Source: Paraflavitalea sp. CAU 1676 (GTDB taxonomy: Bacteria; Bacteroidota; Bacteroidia; Chitinophagales; Chitinophagaceae). From it: a stretch of DNA of 64,000 nucleotides. The stretch lies in the NCBI RefSeq assembly GCF_029223285.1, contig NZ_JARHUJ010000013.1, forward strand, positions 1 to 64,000, written 5' to 3'. This document shows, one piece after another, positions 42,036 to 49,096 of this stretch (the first letter of the stretch is position 1; the number at the start of each line of letters is the position of its first letter). A program made the translations under genes and the position numbers. Below the pieces are notes generated by a model that was not told the origin of the DNA, ran no database searches, and worked only from the letters and a program-made list of their open reading frames with translations.

Positions 42036-42446
42036 TTACTTTTTTGGGGCAAGCTGATCTATTGCTGGTTCAGTATTGCTTTTTATGTCAAATACAACGC
42101 CGGTAATAACCGCTACTATTGAATATGCCAATGTCAAGGTTGAAAACGCTTCGCCCATGGTTAAACCCAGGGTCGCTGCAATACTGATAATCGAAAAGCA
42201 TGTTAATAAAGTCTTCGATACTACAGCCGGGACAGCACCTTTTTCCAGCGCCTGATATATCAGGCAATAGATCAGGAAAGCTGGCAGGGATAATACAAGG
42301 CTTACGATAAGTACTATGAGGTAAATTTCGTGGAACTCTATACGGTTCTGATTACGGGTTGCGAAAAGTACAGTAACGAAATAATGAACGAGTGGACCGG
42401 CCAGTAGCGTGAGCAGCCATTGCTTGAGCGGGTATGAATATTTCAT
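42036..42446 (-). CDS. small four-helix membrane protein
   Basis: 136 aa from ATG 42446 (MKYSYPLKQWLLTLLAGPLV). Four hydrophobic helices at about 8-27, 38-60, 70-93 and 97-118, no recognised domain. A TTGTTT-N17-TATTAT promoter overlaps the start region (42463-42500). Alternative start at 42476 would include the promoter and is unlikely. Confidence 0.65.
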   Translation of the reverse strand: MKYSYPLKQWLLTLLAGPLVHYFVTVLFATRNQNRIEFHEIYLIVLIVSLVLSLPAFLIYCLIYQALEKGAVPAVVSKTLLTCFSIISIAATLGLTMGEAFSTLTLAYSIVAVITGVVFDIKSNTEPAIDQLAPKK

Positions 42447-42462
42447 ATAGAATTTTTCTGCA

Positions 42463-42494
42463 GCATAATACAACAAATCCTAACGGAAAACAAC
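42463..42494 (-). promoter_or_regulatory. promoter upstream of the four-helix membrane protein
   Basis: On the minus strand TTGTTT, a 17-bp spacer with GTTAGGATTTGTTG, and TATTATGC, 17 bp before the ATG at 42446. Matches the promoters before 24441 and 37688. Confidence 0.5.
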
Positions 42495-42533
42495 CTTTCC
42501 AACAAGACTTTCTGCCAGGATCAACCGGTCGAT

Positions 42534-43970
42534 CTACTTAGCGAGCTTTTCGATCATATAAGTCCAATGCTGATTTTGCGGATCCAACTTACGCGCCATT
42601 TCAAAATACCGTAGGGCATTGGGCTTGTCCTTCCATAGTTTATGAGTTTCCGCCAGACTTTCATATACCAAAGTCGAAGTTGGATATTCCCGCGCATTCA
42701 GTTCGTAGATACTGATGGCTTCCTTTACCTTGTTGGCTTTCCGGAGTTCATTGCCCAGGTAATTCAGCTGCAATTCATTAAATATATACGCTGTGTTTTG
42801 GGATGTCTTTAATTGGTTATACAAGGCAACTGTAGCATCCACTCCCCTGTCGCTAAGCGTGCTTCTCAAGGTATCCAACAAAGCCCATGGATATTTGTAG
42901 GGATCAATCTTGCGCCCCGGATCGAGTATATACCTGCCGATATCCGTTACTGAATTGTTGTTGTTACACAGAACCACCACCCCGAATTTGTTGATTTTGT
43001 CTATCCCCAGGAAGCTCCGGTAACCCGGCATGCCACCATCTTTGAATAGCAGGTATTTGCTGCTGTCTTTGGAAAGCGTCCAGCCCATGGTGGTGTACGT
43101 GCCTTCCCCATCTTTTGGGGCTCGTAATAGATGAGTCTCCTCCATGGCAGGCAACAGGTTGGTTGCGGTGGGGCCCAGGTTGGCTGCTGCAAAGGTGAGC
43201 AGGTCGTTGACGTTCGAGCACAAGGCTCCGCCGGCGCCGATGGCCCCCAGTTTGGTGAGGCCAACGACCGCTCCTGTCTCAGCATGGCCCACAGCCAGGT
43301 TGGCCCGCTGCTGCGCATTCAAGGTGACTGTGGTGTTAGGCATATGGAGCGGCTGGCAGATCCTTTGTGTTACCAGCGCCTCAAAATGGTTGCCGGTTAT
43401 TTTTTCCAGGATCAAGCCCAGTAGTCCATAAGCTACATTGGAATATCTCCATCTCGTATCAATATCCGGCGGTTGAAAGGGCGAAACGTATTCATACAGC
43501 CTGGCTGGTGTATAATCAGCATAGGGATTGTCAGGGTCTTTCGGAGCCACGTTGTAAGGGAAACGGGGCATGCCCGACCGGTGGGTTGACAAAGAAAGCA
43601 GCGTGATCTCCCGCCCGTTAAGCTGGGGTGCTTTAACATTGGGGGGTAAATAGTTTGAGATCGGGTCGGTTATATTCAGTTGATGCTTTACGCTCATGTC
43701 TGCCAGTAGCAGGGAGGTAAATACCTTGGTGATCGAGCCAATCTCATACAGCGTATAGCCATCTGGTTGCCGGCGATCCCTGTCGCTGAGCACGCCGGCG
43801 GCAAAGACCTGTCTCCTGCCGGTGGAGTCAATAATTCCTACGATGATGCTTTTGCCTCTTTTGGCCGCTACCTCCCGGGTGATGATGGCCCGGATGCTAT
43901 CGGGCGATACCTGTCCGTATGTAAGGTTAATGGATACCGACAGCAAAAAGAATACAAGTAACCTTTTCAA
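42534..43970 (-). CDS. serine hydrolase of the class C beta-lactamase family with TPR tail
   Basis: 478 aa with a signal peptide (ending TYG-Q). The catalytic SxxK is SITK (Ser79-Lys82) and the YxN is YSN (Tyr176-Asn178); the HxG-type third box lies further on in KDGGMPGYRSFLG. The beta-lactamase domain covers about 25-350. Residues about 400-478 form two TPR-like helical hairpins (ELRKANKVKEAISIYELNAREYP, HKLWKDKPNALRYFEMARKLDPQNQ, abridged). Such proteins act as D-aminopeptidases, esterases or peptidoglycan hydrolases rather than true beta-lactamases. Confidence 0.9.
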   Translation of the reverse strand: MKRLLVFFLLSVSINLTYGQVSPDSIRAIITREVAAKRGKSIIVGIIDSTGRRQVFAAGVLSDRDRRQPDGYTLYEIGSITKVFTSLLLADMSVKHQLNITDPISNYLPPNVKAPQLNGREITLLSLSTHRSGMPRFPYNVAPKDPDNPYADYTPARLYEYVSPFQPPDIDTRWRYSNVAYGLLGLILEKITGNHFEALVTQRICQPLHMPNTTVTLNAQQRANLAVGHAETGAVVGLTKLGAIGAGGALCSNVNDLLTFAAANLGPTATNLLPAMEETHLLRAPKDGEGTYTTMGWTLSKDSSKYLLFKDGGMPGYRSFLGIDKINKFGVVVLCNNNNSVTDIGRYILDPGRKIDPYKYPWALLDTLRSTLSDRGVDATVALYNQLKTSQNTAYIFNELQLNYLGNELRKANKVKEAISIYELNAREYPTSTLVYESLAETHKLWKDKPNALRYFEMARKLDPQNQHWTYMIEKLAK

Positions 43971-44057
43971 AATCGTAAGATGTGTTTATGATTGTACTTT
44001 GTTGATACAATAATTGCTTCATGGAAAAACTGCTCGCCTCCACGGGAAGCAGACCCT

Positions 44058-44537
44058 TCAAAAGGATTTCGCGATAATGCCGCAATAATCCTTGTACTCA
44101 TTTTGTTGGGAAGGTGGGTAACTGATCCGGACTGTTTGAAACACCTCCGTGCCAGGATCACCCATATAATTGACTGCCTTCTTCACTGTTTTCTGGTAAA
44201 TGATGTTCCCGGCGGTGTCTACGCCCGAGAAAATAAACCACGAGCCTTTCATCACCTTATAGTGAATTTTTATCTTGTCCGTTGCGAAACCAAACTCCTG
44301 TTCCAGCTTATCAAGGTCCTCTACGACCAACCTTCCATAGGCCAGAATTTGCGCGCGTTGATCTTTGCTGGTAAAAGTAGCTCCGTCATTGTTTTCAGAT
44401 TGCTGGGTATTCTTAAAGGTAGAAGGATACTTGATGCAGAAATCAAATCGTGGGTTGCAATAATCTTTGTATAGCTCTACCCTGCTGAAGGAAGTGCTGA
44501 TAATGATCAAAAGAAGGCAGAGGCCAGCTATGCGCAT
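44058..44537 (-). CDS. exported hypothetical protein
   Basis: 159 aa with an N-terminal signal helix (MRIAGLCLLLIIISTSFSR). The mature part begins CNPRFDFCIKYPSTFKNTQQ, a phrase seen in exported proteins where a 'yp..f' strand starts a beta-rich domain (PsbP/DUF-like), and contains KVMKGSWFIFSGVDTAGNII. Unassigned. A CGTATAATAGC promoter-like motif lies 29 bp upstream (44566-44585). Confidence 0.7.
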   Translation of the reverse strand: MRIAGLCLLLIIISTSFSRVELYKDYCNPRFDFCIKYPSTFKNTQQSENNDGATFTSKDQRAQILAYGRLVVEDLDKLEQEFGFATDKIKIHYKVMKGSWFIFSGVDTAGNIIYQKTVKKAVNYMGDPGTEVFQTVRISYPPSQQNEYKDYCGIIAKSF

Positions 44538-44870
44538 GGTGTATTGAGTATTGTGGAATAATGCTGCTATTATACGAAAAAATTACTGCAGAGAACAAAA
44601 TGGGCTATGCCGGTATATTCGGCAATTACGCGTCAATCAGACAGCCAATAGATGGCTTTGCCTAATGGGGTGCATAGATTGAACAACAGATTATTGCTAT
44701 TCAGACATCCCGTTTGCTGGTTAAGCCCGTTTGAGTTGTCTGGAAATTACGAGTGTTGTATATTCAATATCAGAAAGTGATCCAGCAGAAGAATAGAAGC
44801 CAGCAGCCCGCATTGAAGCCCAACAGACAGTCTTTAAGTTCCCTTTAGATATTCATAAGTATTACCGAAA

Positions 44871-45007
44871 GTCCAATGTCCTGAGTCCTTTGATCCGTAT
44901 CCTATACGTCCAATGTCCATGTCCAACAATCCGTATCCTGAAAAACTGGTTATTATGTCCAAATCCAATGTCCGGATGAAAAAACTGTCCGTTAAAGTCC
45001 AATGTCC
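44871..45007. repeat. interspersed TCCAATGTCC / ATCCGTATCCT words
   Basis: TCCAATGTCC occurs at 44872-44881, 44909-44918, 44964-44973 and 44998-45007. ATCCGTATCCT occurs at 44893-44903 and 44929-44939. The two words alternate irregularly over 137 bp, and the fragments ATGTCC and GTCC recur between them. Not a tandem array with fixed period. Confidence 0.75.
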
Positions 45008-45088
45008 GTCGTCCTCTAACCAATTCCAATGAAAGATCAGGGAAAATATGTATGACCCCTGAAGGTAGAAGACCTTATTTAGTTACAG

Positions 45089-45117
45089 CGGCCGCCCCTC
45101 CCGGGCGGCCGTTTTTT
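45089..45117 (+). terminator. strong rightward intrinsic terminator without an obvious gene
   Basis: Nine-bp GC stem CGGCCGCCC/GGGCGGCCG with a five-base loop, followed by TTTTTT. There is no rightward gene upstream for over 30 kb except 38926-39288, so the terminated transcript is unknown. Confidence 0.85.
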
Positions 45118-45150
45118 GTTGTATCCTGTCTGTAACCGTCTCACAGCCAT

Positions 45151-45192
45151 AAAAAGGGCGCCTGCTTCCTGGTGTAGTGGGCGCCCTTTTTT
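45151..45192. terminator. bidirectional intrinsic terminator hairpin
   Basis: Twelve-bp arms AAAAAGGGCGCC and GGCGCCCTTTTT around a 17-base loop; a T-run lies on the 3' side of both strands. It isolates the DKNYY gene (45300) from whatever is transcribed upstream. Confidence 0.8.
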
Positions 45193-45299
45193 ACAGTAGC
45201 ATTCTTCTCAAAACGAAGCCAGACGCACCCATGGAAGCAGGTAGCCATTTCCGAAGTAATTAAGTATATTTAACAGGCCCCAACCATTTAAGCCATTGT

Positions 45300-45995
45300 A
45301 TGAAACCCTTGATCTTTTTGAGCATCCTTTTTTGTTTTGCCTATTGCTCCGGACGCAATAGCGACAAACAGCGTGAATCTACTTCGGAGGCGGCAAAACC
45401 GCCTATGCAAGCCGTACATGCTTTTGGGGTGATCGCTATCGACACGTCATTGTTTACCCCGCTCCCCTGCGGGCTCTACTTAAACGACAAAGGCACGCTG
45501 GCCTTCAAAGCGATGGACAGATCATATCGGTTAGACCGGGATGCCGGTACCCAACTGATAGATGTTTACATCACTACCGTTTATTATGCAGACCTTGCTG
45601 ATTCGATCAACGGCGGGCAGAAAGAAATGAGGTATGTAGTGGATACGCCATCCTTCAGGATAGTGGGTGCTTTTAACTGTATTGACAAGTACCACGTATA
45701 TAATTTCAACCCTATGTCCGACGGTGGAACGATCTCCATCAATCACGACGCAGATGTAAACTCTTTCATGATTTTAGAGAGTGATTATTTTTCAAAAGAC
45801 AATAAGCATTGTTATTACAGAGGGAGTATCATTAAAGGGGCCGACCTGTCAAGTTTTAAGGTCCTGGACACCGGCTATTCCCATAACATCGCCTACGATA
45901 AAAACAATTATTACTATTTGGGAGAAAAGATGACGGCTGCAGATGTTAAAGAAGAAAACCTCGACTCTATCCGGCGAAGTGTGACTGGTTTGTAA
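45300..45995 (+). CDS. DKNYY-repeat lipoprotein
   Basis: 231 aa. Signal peptide ends in lipobox FAYC (Cys 16). The C-terminal part has the DKNYY family pattern: DNKHCYYRGSIIKGADLSSFKVL followed by YDKNNYYYLGEKM. DKNYY proteins carry repeated tyrosine-rich units of unknown function and are typically lipoproteins. A single gene bounded upstream by the two terminators. Confidence 0.85.
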   Translation: MKPLIFLSILFCFAYCSGRNSDKQRESTSEAAKPPMQAVHAFGVIAIDTSLFTPLPCGLYLNDKGTLAFKAMDRSYRLDRDAGTQLIDVYITTVYYADLADSINGGQKEMRYVVDTPSFRIVGAFNCIDKYHVYNFNPMSDGGTISINHDADVNSFMILESDYFSKDNKHCYYRGSIIKGADLSSFKVLDTGYSHNIAYDKNNYYYLGEKMTAADVKEENLDSIRRSVTGL

Positions 45996-46056
45996 CGATA
46001 CAGGCACCGACCGGCGAGCCCGTCGGTTTAACCTGCATCGTGAAGCGAATAAGTAC

Positions 46057-46467
46057 TCAGGAGGGAGTGCCCTGCCCGGTTTCGCAGTAAGATTTCAGGC
46101 TTTTCATGAACAATGCCCATTGGTAATTGCAGCCTGCAAATGTGTCGGTAACCTCTCGCCAGCCGTCGTGCGTAAACCGAACAAGCGTCTTATCCTGCCT
46201 GTCTTCCAGTTCGAAGGCGATCGTGGTGCCGATCCATTCTTCGATAGATTTTTCACAATCCCACTCCGTTCTTTTATTGGGTGAAAGCGCTGTTACCTTC
46301 ATCTCGTTCCGGATATCTCCGAATATAAAGACGTTAGTAAACCCCAGTTCCGGTTTGGCGGTAGTTTGCTTGCACCACCACGCTTCAATGCCTTGTTGCG
46401 TGGTGATAGCCCTGTATACTGCATCGGCCGGGGCTTTAATCACTACATTATGACGGATGTTTGTCAT
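46057..46467 (-). CDS. SRPBCC (AHSA1/START-like) protein
   Basis: 136 aa. Typical opening NIRHNVVIKAPADAVYRAITTQQGIEAWWC and closing KTLVRFTHDGWREVTDTFAGCNYQWALFMKSL with an LKxY end (abridged). These are the start and end of the Aha1 C-terminal-like (AHSA1) branch of the SRPBCC fold, which binds small hydrophobic molecules. Cytoplasmic, single gene. Confidence 0.85.
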   Translation of the reverse strand: MTNIRHNVVIKAPADAVYRAITTQQGIEAWWCKQTTAKPELGFTNVFIFGDIRNEMKVTALSPNKRTEWDCEKSIEEWIGTTIAFELEDRQDKTLVRFTHDGWREVTDTFAGCNYQWALFMKSLKSYCETGQGTPS

Positions 46468-46598
46468 GGATATACTTTTTGATGAATAAAATGAATGGTA
46501 AAAGTAACGTCCGGATGCTACCCGGCCGGGGTGGTAAATGGACTTTGGAGGTGGGTGATCTGGACAGGATCGAAGAAGCGGCTACAAGTTGGAGCGGT

Positions 46599-46730
46599 AA
46601 AAAAGTAAAAGCCCCGCGTTGAAACGCAGGGCGTACACTAATCAAATTCGTTAACCATTAAACCTTATCCTTTATTATAGAAACAACAAAACCACCCCGG
46701 CGTACTAAAGCTTTGTTAACTTTTTTTTAA
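46599..46730 (-). repeat. intergenic repeat element, copy D (candidate leftward small RNA)
   Basis: Full-length copy nearly identical to copy B over the leader. Minus strand: AAAAAAAGTTAAC, TTTAGTACGCC, GGTTTTGTTGTTTCTATA, AAGGATAAGGTTTAATGG, TTAACGAATTTGATTAG, then stem GCCCTGCGTT/AACGCGGGGC and TTTTACTTTTTT. It lies downstream of the VOC gene ending at 46820 and could act as its terminator. Confidence 0.6.
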
Positions 46731-46819
46731 ATTCCCTCATCTTTTGACTTTCGTCAACCCGAAAGCGGCCGTTTGCCCGGAAATTTGGCGGGATGCACTG
46801 CTCCGAGGTGTTTTGTGTA

Positions 46820-47296
46820 CTAATTGTCGATGGGTTCCCACAGCTGAACCTTGTTACCCTCCAGGTCCATGATGTGCACAAACTTGCCGAAGTCGTAGGT
46901 GGCAATCGTATCCACAATGGTTACACCTTCCTTTTTAAGGTCCGCCACCAGCGCCACCAGGTTGGCAACCCGGTAGTTGATCATAAAGTCTTTCGTTGAA
47001 GGCTCAAAGTATTTCGAGGTTTCCTTAAAAGTCGTCCATTGGGTTTGACCCTTCCTGGTGCTGTCGAAACCCTCATACCAGTCAAAAGTGGCTCCATAAG
47101 CATTCGTCTTCAAACCCAGGTGTTGTTGATACCATTCATTCACTTTCTTCGGGTCTTTGCATTTGAAGAAGACGCCGCCAATGCCGGTTACTTTTTGAGG
47201 GGCTGCTGCATTATCAGGCGTAAGGAATGTCTTTGCGGCAAAGCCCAGGCAAAAGGAGGCTGCCGTGATGAGAGTTGTTATGGTAAACTGTTTCAT
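46820..47296 (-). CDS. exported VOC family protein
   Basis: 158 aa with an N-terminal hydrophobic signal (MKQFTITTLITAASFCLGFA). One VOC domain: IGGVFFKCKDPKKVNEWYQQHLGLKTNAYG and a C-terminal GKFVHIMDLEGNKVQLWEP. The phrase DPKKVNEWYQQHLGL is typical of the glyoxalase/bleomycin-resistance branch whose short forms act as dimers. Function unknown. It ends near repeat copy D. Confidence 0.8.
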   Translation of the reverse strand: MKQFTITTLITAASFCLGFAAKTFLTPDNAAAPQKVTGIGGVFFKCKDPKKVNEWYQQHLGLKTNAYGATFDWYEGFDSTRKGQTQWTTFKETSKYFEPSTKDFMINYRVANLVALVADLKKEGVTIVDTIATYDFGKFVHIMDLEGNKVQLWEPIDN

Positions 47297-47478
47297 GGTG
47301 GCTGTAAGCTAGGATTTATTATCCTATTGACCATGCGCCATGTATTGGCTTTTTAGGGGGCGATTGCTGCGATTCAAACAAGTCAATCGACAGTTTGGTA
47401 AAGTTGCACTGCTAATAACCCGAAACGAGCGTTTCATGCTTTCATACTATTGTGTTATCACTAAAATTTAATGATCTT

Positions 47479-48990
47479 ATGAAAGCCGTTCACCTGGGAT
47501 CTATTTTATTTGTGCTGGCGATGCTATTGGCCAACTGCCGTAAGAACGACAAACTGGTGCCAACACTTGCTGCCGACAAAACCTCGCTCAATGTTTCGGC
47601 AGGTGCCGGTAAGGAGTACCTGCAGATCGATGCCAATACCGATTGGGAATTGACAGGTGTGCCAGCCTGGCTCACCGTTACGCCGTCCAGCGGTAAAGGC
47701 AACACAAAAGTGGAGCTGTCGTACACCGCCAACACGACCACGGCCGAACGTTTGGCAAACCTTACCCTCACTGTTAAGGGTGCAACGGGAAATACCATCA
47801 CCATTGCGTTGCAACAGGCTCAGGCTGACGTGATCATCACCTCCTTTACGGGTCATGCTATAGGTGGTGCATCCATAACCATCAACGGATCGGGTTTTGA
47901 CGGAACCGTTGGCGGAAATACTGTGACGATCAACGATAAAGCGGCAACAGTAACTGCTGCCACTCCTACTGCCCTTACAGTAACGGTGCCAGTCAAAGCA
48001 GGTACCGGTAAGATCAAGGTGACTGCGGGCACCAAAAATGCGACATCTGCCGGCGACTTTACCTATGATTGGGTGTACCATGTAAGCACGCTGGCGGGCG
48101 ATGGTACTTACTCCATATTCAACCGGCCTTATGGCCTGTCAGTGGATGCTGTTGGCAATGCCTATGTGGCGGATTTCGGAGCGAATAAGATATTTAAGGT
48201 TACACCGGCAGGCGTGGTTACCACCATAGCGGGTAGCGGCAATGCCGGGGCCGCCGACGGTAATGGCGCCAACGCTGAATTTAAAGGACCTACGGATGTT
48301 GCACTCGATGGCAATGGCAATCTGTACGTCGCAGATTATTTCAACAATAGTATCCGAAAAATCAGCCCTGGGGGTGAGGTCACGACCTGGGCTGTGGATG
48401 CCGGCGGAGCACAATTGAACTCACCGACCGGTCTGGAAGTAGATGGCGCAGGCAATTTACTGGTTGCTTGCCACGGCACGCATAAGGTCATAAAAATTCC
48501 GCTTGCTACAGGTGGGGCTGGAGCCATTACAACCATCGCCGGTACCGATGCTGGTTATGTTGACGGACCTGTAGCTACTGCTAAATTCAGGTATCCTGCG
48601 GAGGTATCTATGGATGCTCTTGGAGATATTTATGTGGCCGATCAGGAAAACAAGCGCGTCAGGAGAATAACGGCTTCGGGCAATGTGTCTACTATCGGTG
48701 GCAATGGCACTGCTGCTGTTTTAGGTACTGTTACCGGAGTAGCGGCCGACGCCAAAGGGAATGTATATGTAGCAGATTTCGGCAATCACCGGATTCAAAA
48801 AATTACCCGGGCTGCAGATGGCTCCTATTCAATGGCGGTAATTGCAGGTGGAAGCGCTGAAGGATACGCCGATGGTAATGGTGCGAGTGCGAAGTTCATT
48901 AATCCGGTGAAGGTGGTATTGGGTAGCAACGGTATACTCTATGTAGCCGAAGAGGCTGGCCGCCGGATACGGAAAATGGAGTTGCAGTAA
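47479..48990 (+). CDS. BACON-IPT-NHL surface lipoprotein
   Basis: 503 aa from ATG 47479 (MKAVHLGSILFVLAMLLANC, lipobox LANC). A BACON domain (about 27-115: LAADKTSLNVSAGAG, TDWELTGVPAWLTVTPSSG) is followed by one IPT/TIG domain (about 118-200) and then an NHL-type beta-propeller (about 205-503) with repeated blades such as VDAVGNAYVADFGANKIFKV and LDGNGNLYVADYFNNSIRKI. BACON domains in this phylum bind mucin or glycans; the NHL propeller probably binds protein or carbohydrate. Ends at a bidirectional terminator, convergent with the PUL beta-galactosidase. Confidence 0.9.
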   Translation: MKAVHLGSILFVLAMLLANCRKNDKLVPTLAADKTSLNVSAGAGKEYLQIDANTDWELTGVPAWLTVTPSSGKGNTKVELSYTANTTTAERLANLTLTVKGATGNTITIALQQAQADVIITSFTGHAIGGASITINGSGFDGTVGGNTVTINDKAATVTAATPTALTVTVPVKAGTGKIKVTAGTKNATSAGDFTYDWVYHVSTLAGDGTYSIFNRPYGLSVDAVGNAYVADFGANKIFKVTPAGVVTTIAGSGNAGAADGNGANAEFKGPTDVALDGNGNLYVADYFNNSIRKISPGGEVTTWAVDAGGAQLNSPTGLEVDGAGNLLVACHGTHKVIKIPLATGGAGAITTIAGTDAGYVDGPVATAKFRYPAEVSMDALGDIYVADQENKRVRRITASGNVSTIGGNGTAAVLGTVTGVAADAKGNVYVADFGNHRIQKITRAADGSYSMAVIAGGSAEGYADGNGASAKFINPVKVVLGSNGILYVAEEAGRRIRKMELQ

Positions 48991-49018
48991 AGGCGGGTCG
49001 ATCTGATGAATTTATACA

Positions 49019-49050
49019 CAGAGCCGGCGGGATGCCGGCTCTGTTATTTG
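49019..49050. terminator. intrinsic terminator between convergent genes
   Basis: Ten-bp arms CAGAGCCGGC and GCCGGCTCTG with a five-base loop, then TTATTTG on the plus strand. It separates the BACON-IPT-NHL gene from the leftward GH2 gene. Confidence 0.85.
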
Positions 49051-49096
49051 CAGGTTCGGGGCATGGTGGTTGCATCAGCTTACTTGCTGAAATTGA

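Larger units (their letters stand above)
44538..45299. other. 760-bp gap with repeats and two orphan terminators
   Basis: No gene found. The left part holds only the promoter of the gene at 44537. The middle (44871-45007) is the TCCAATGTCC repeat tract and the right part has two strong hairpins, both listed separately. A small RNA ending at the first hairpin is possible. Confidence 0.5.
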
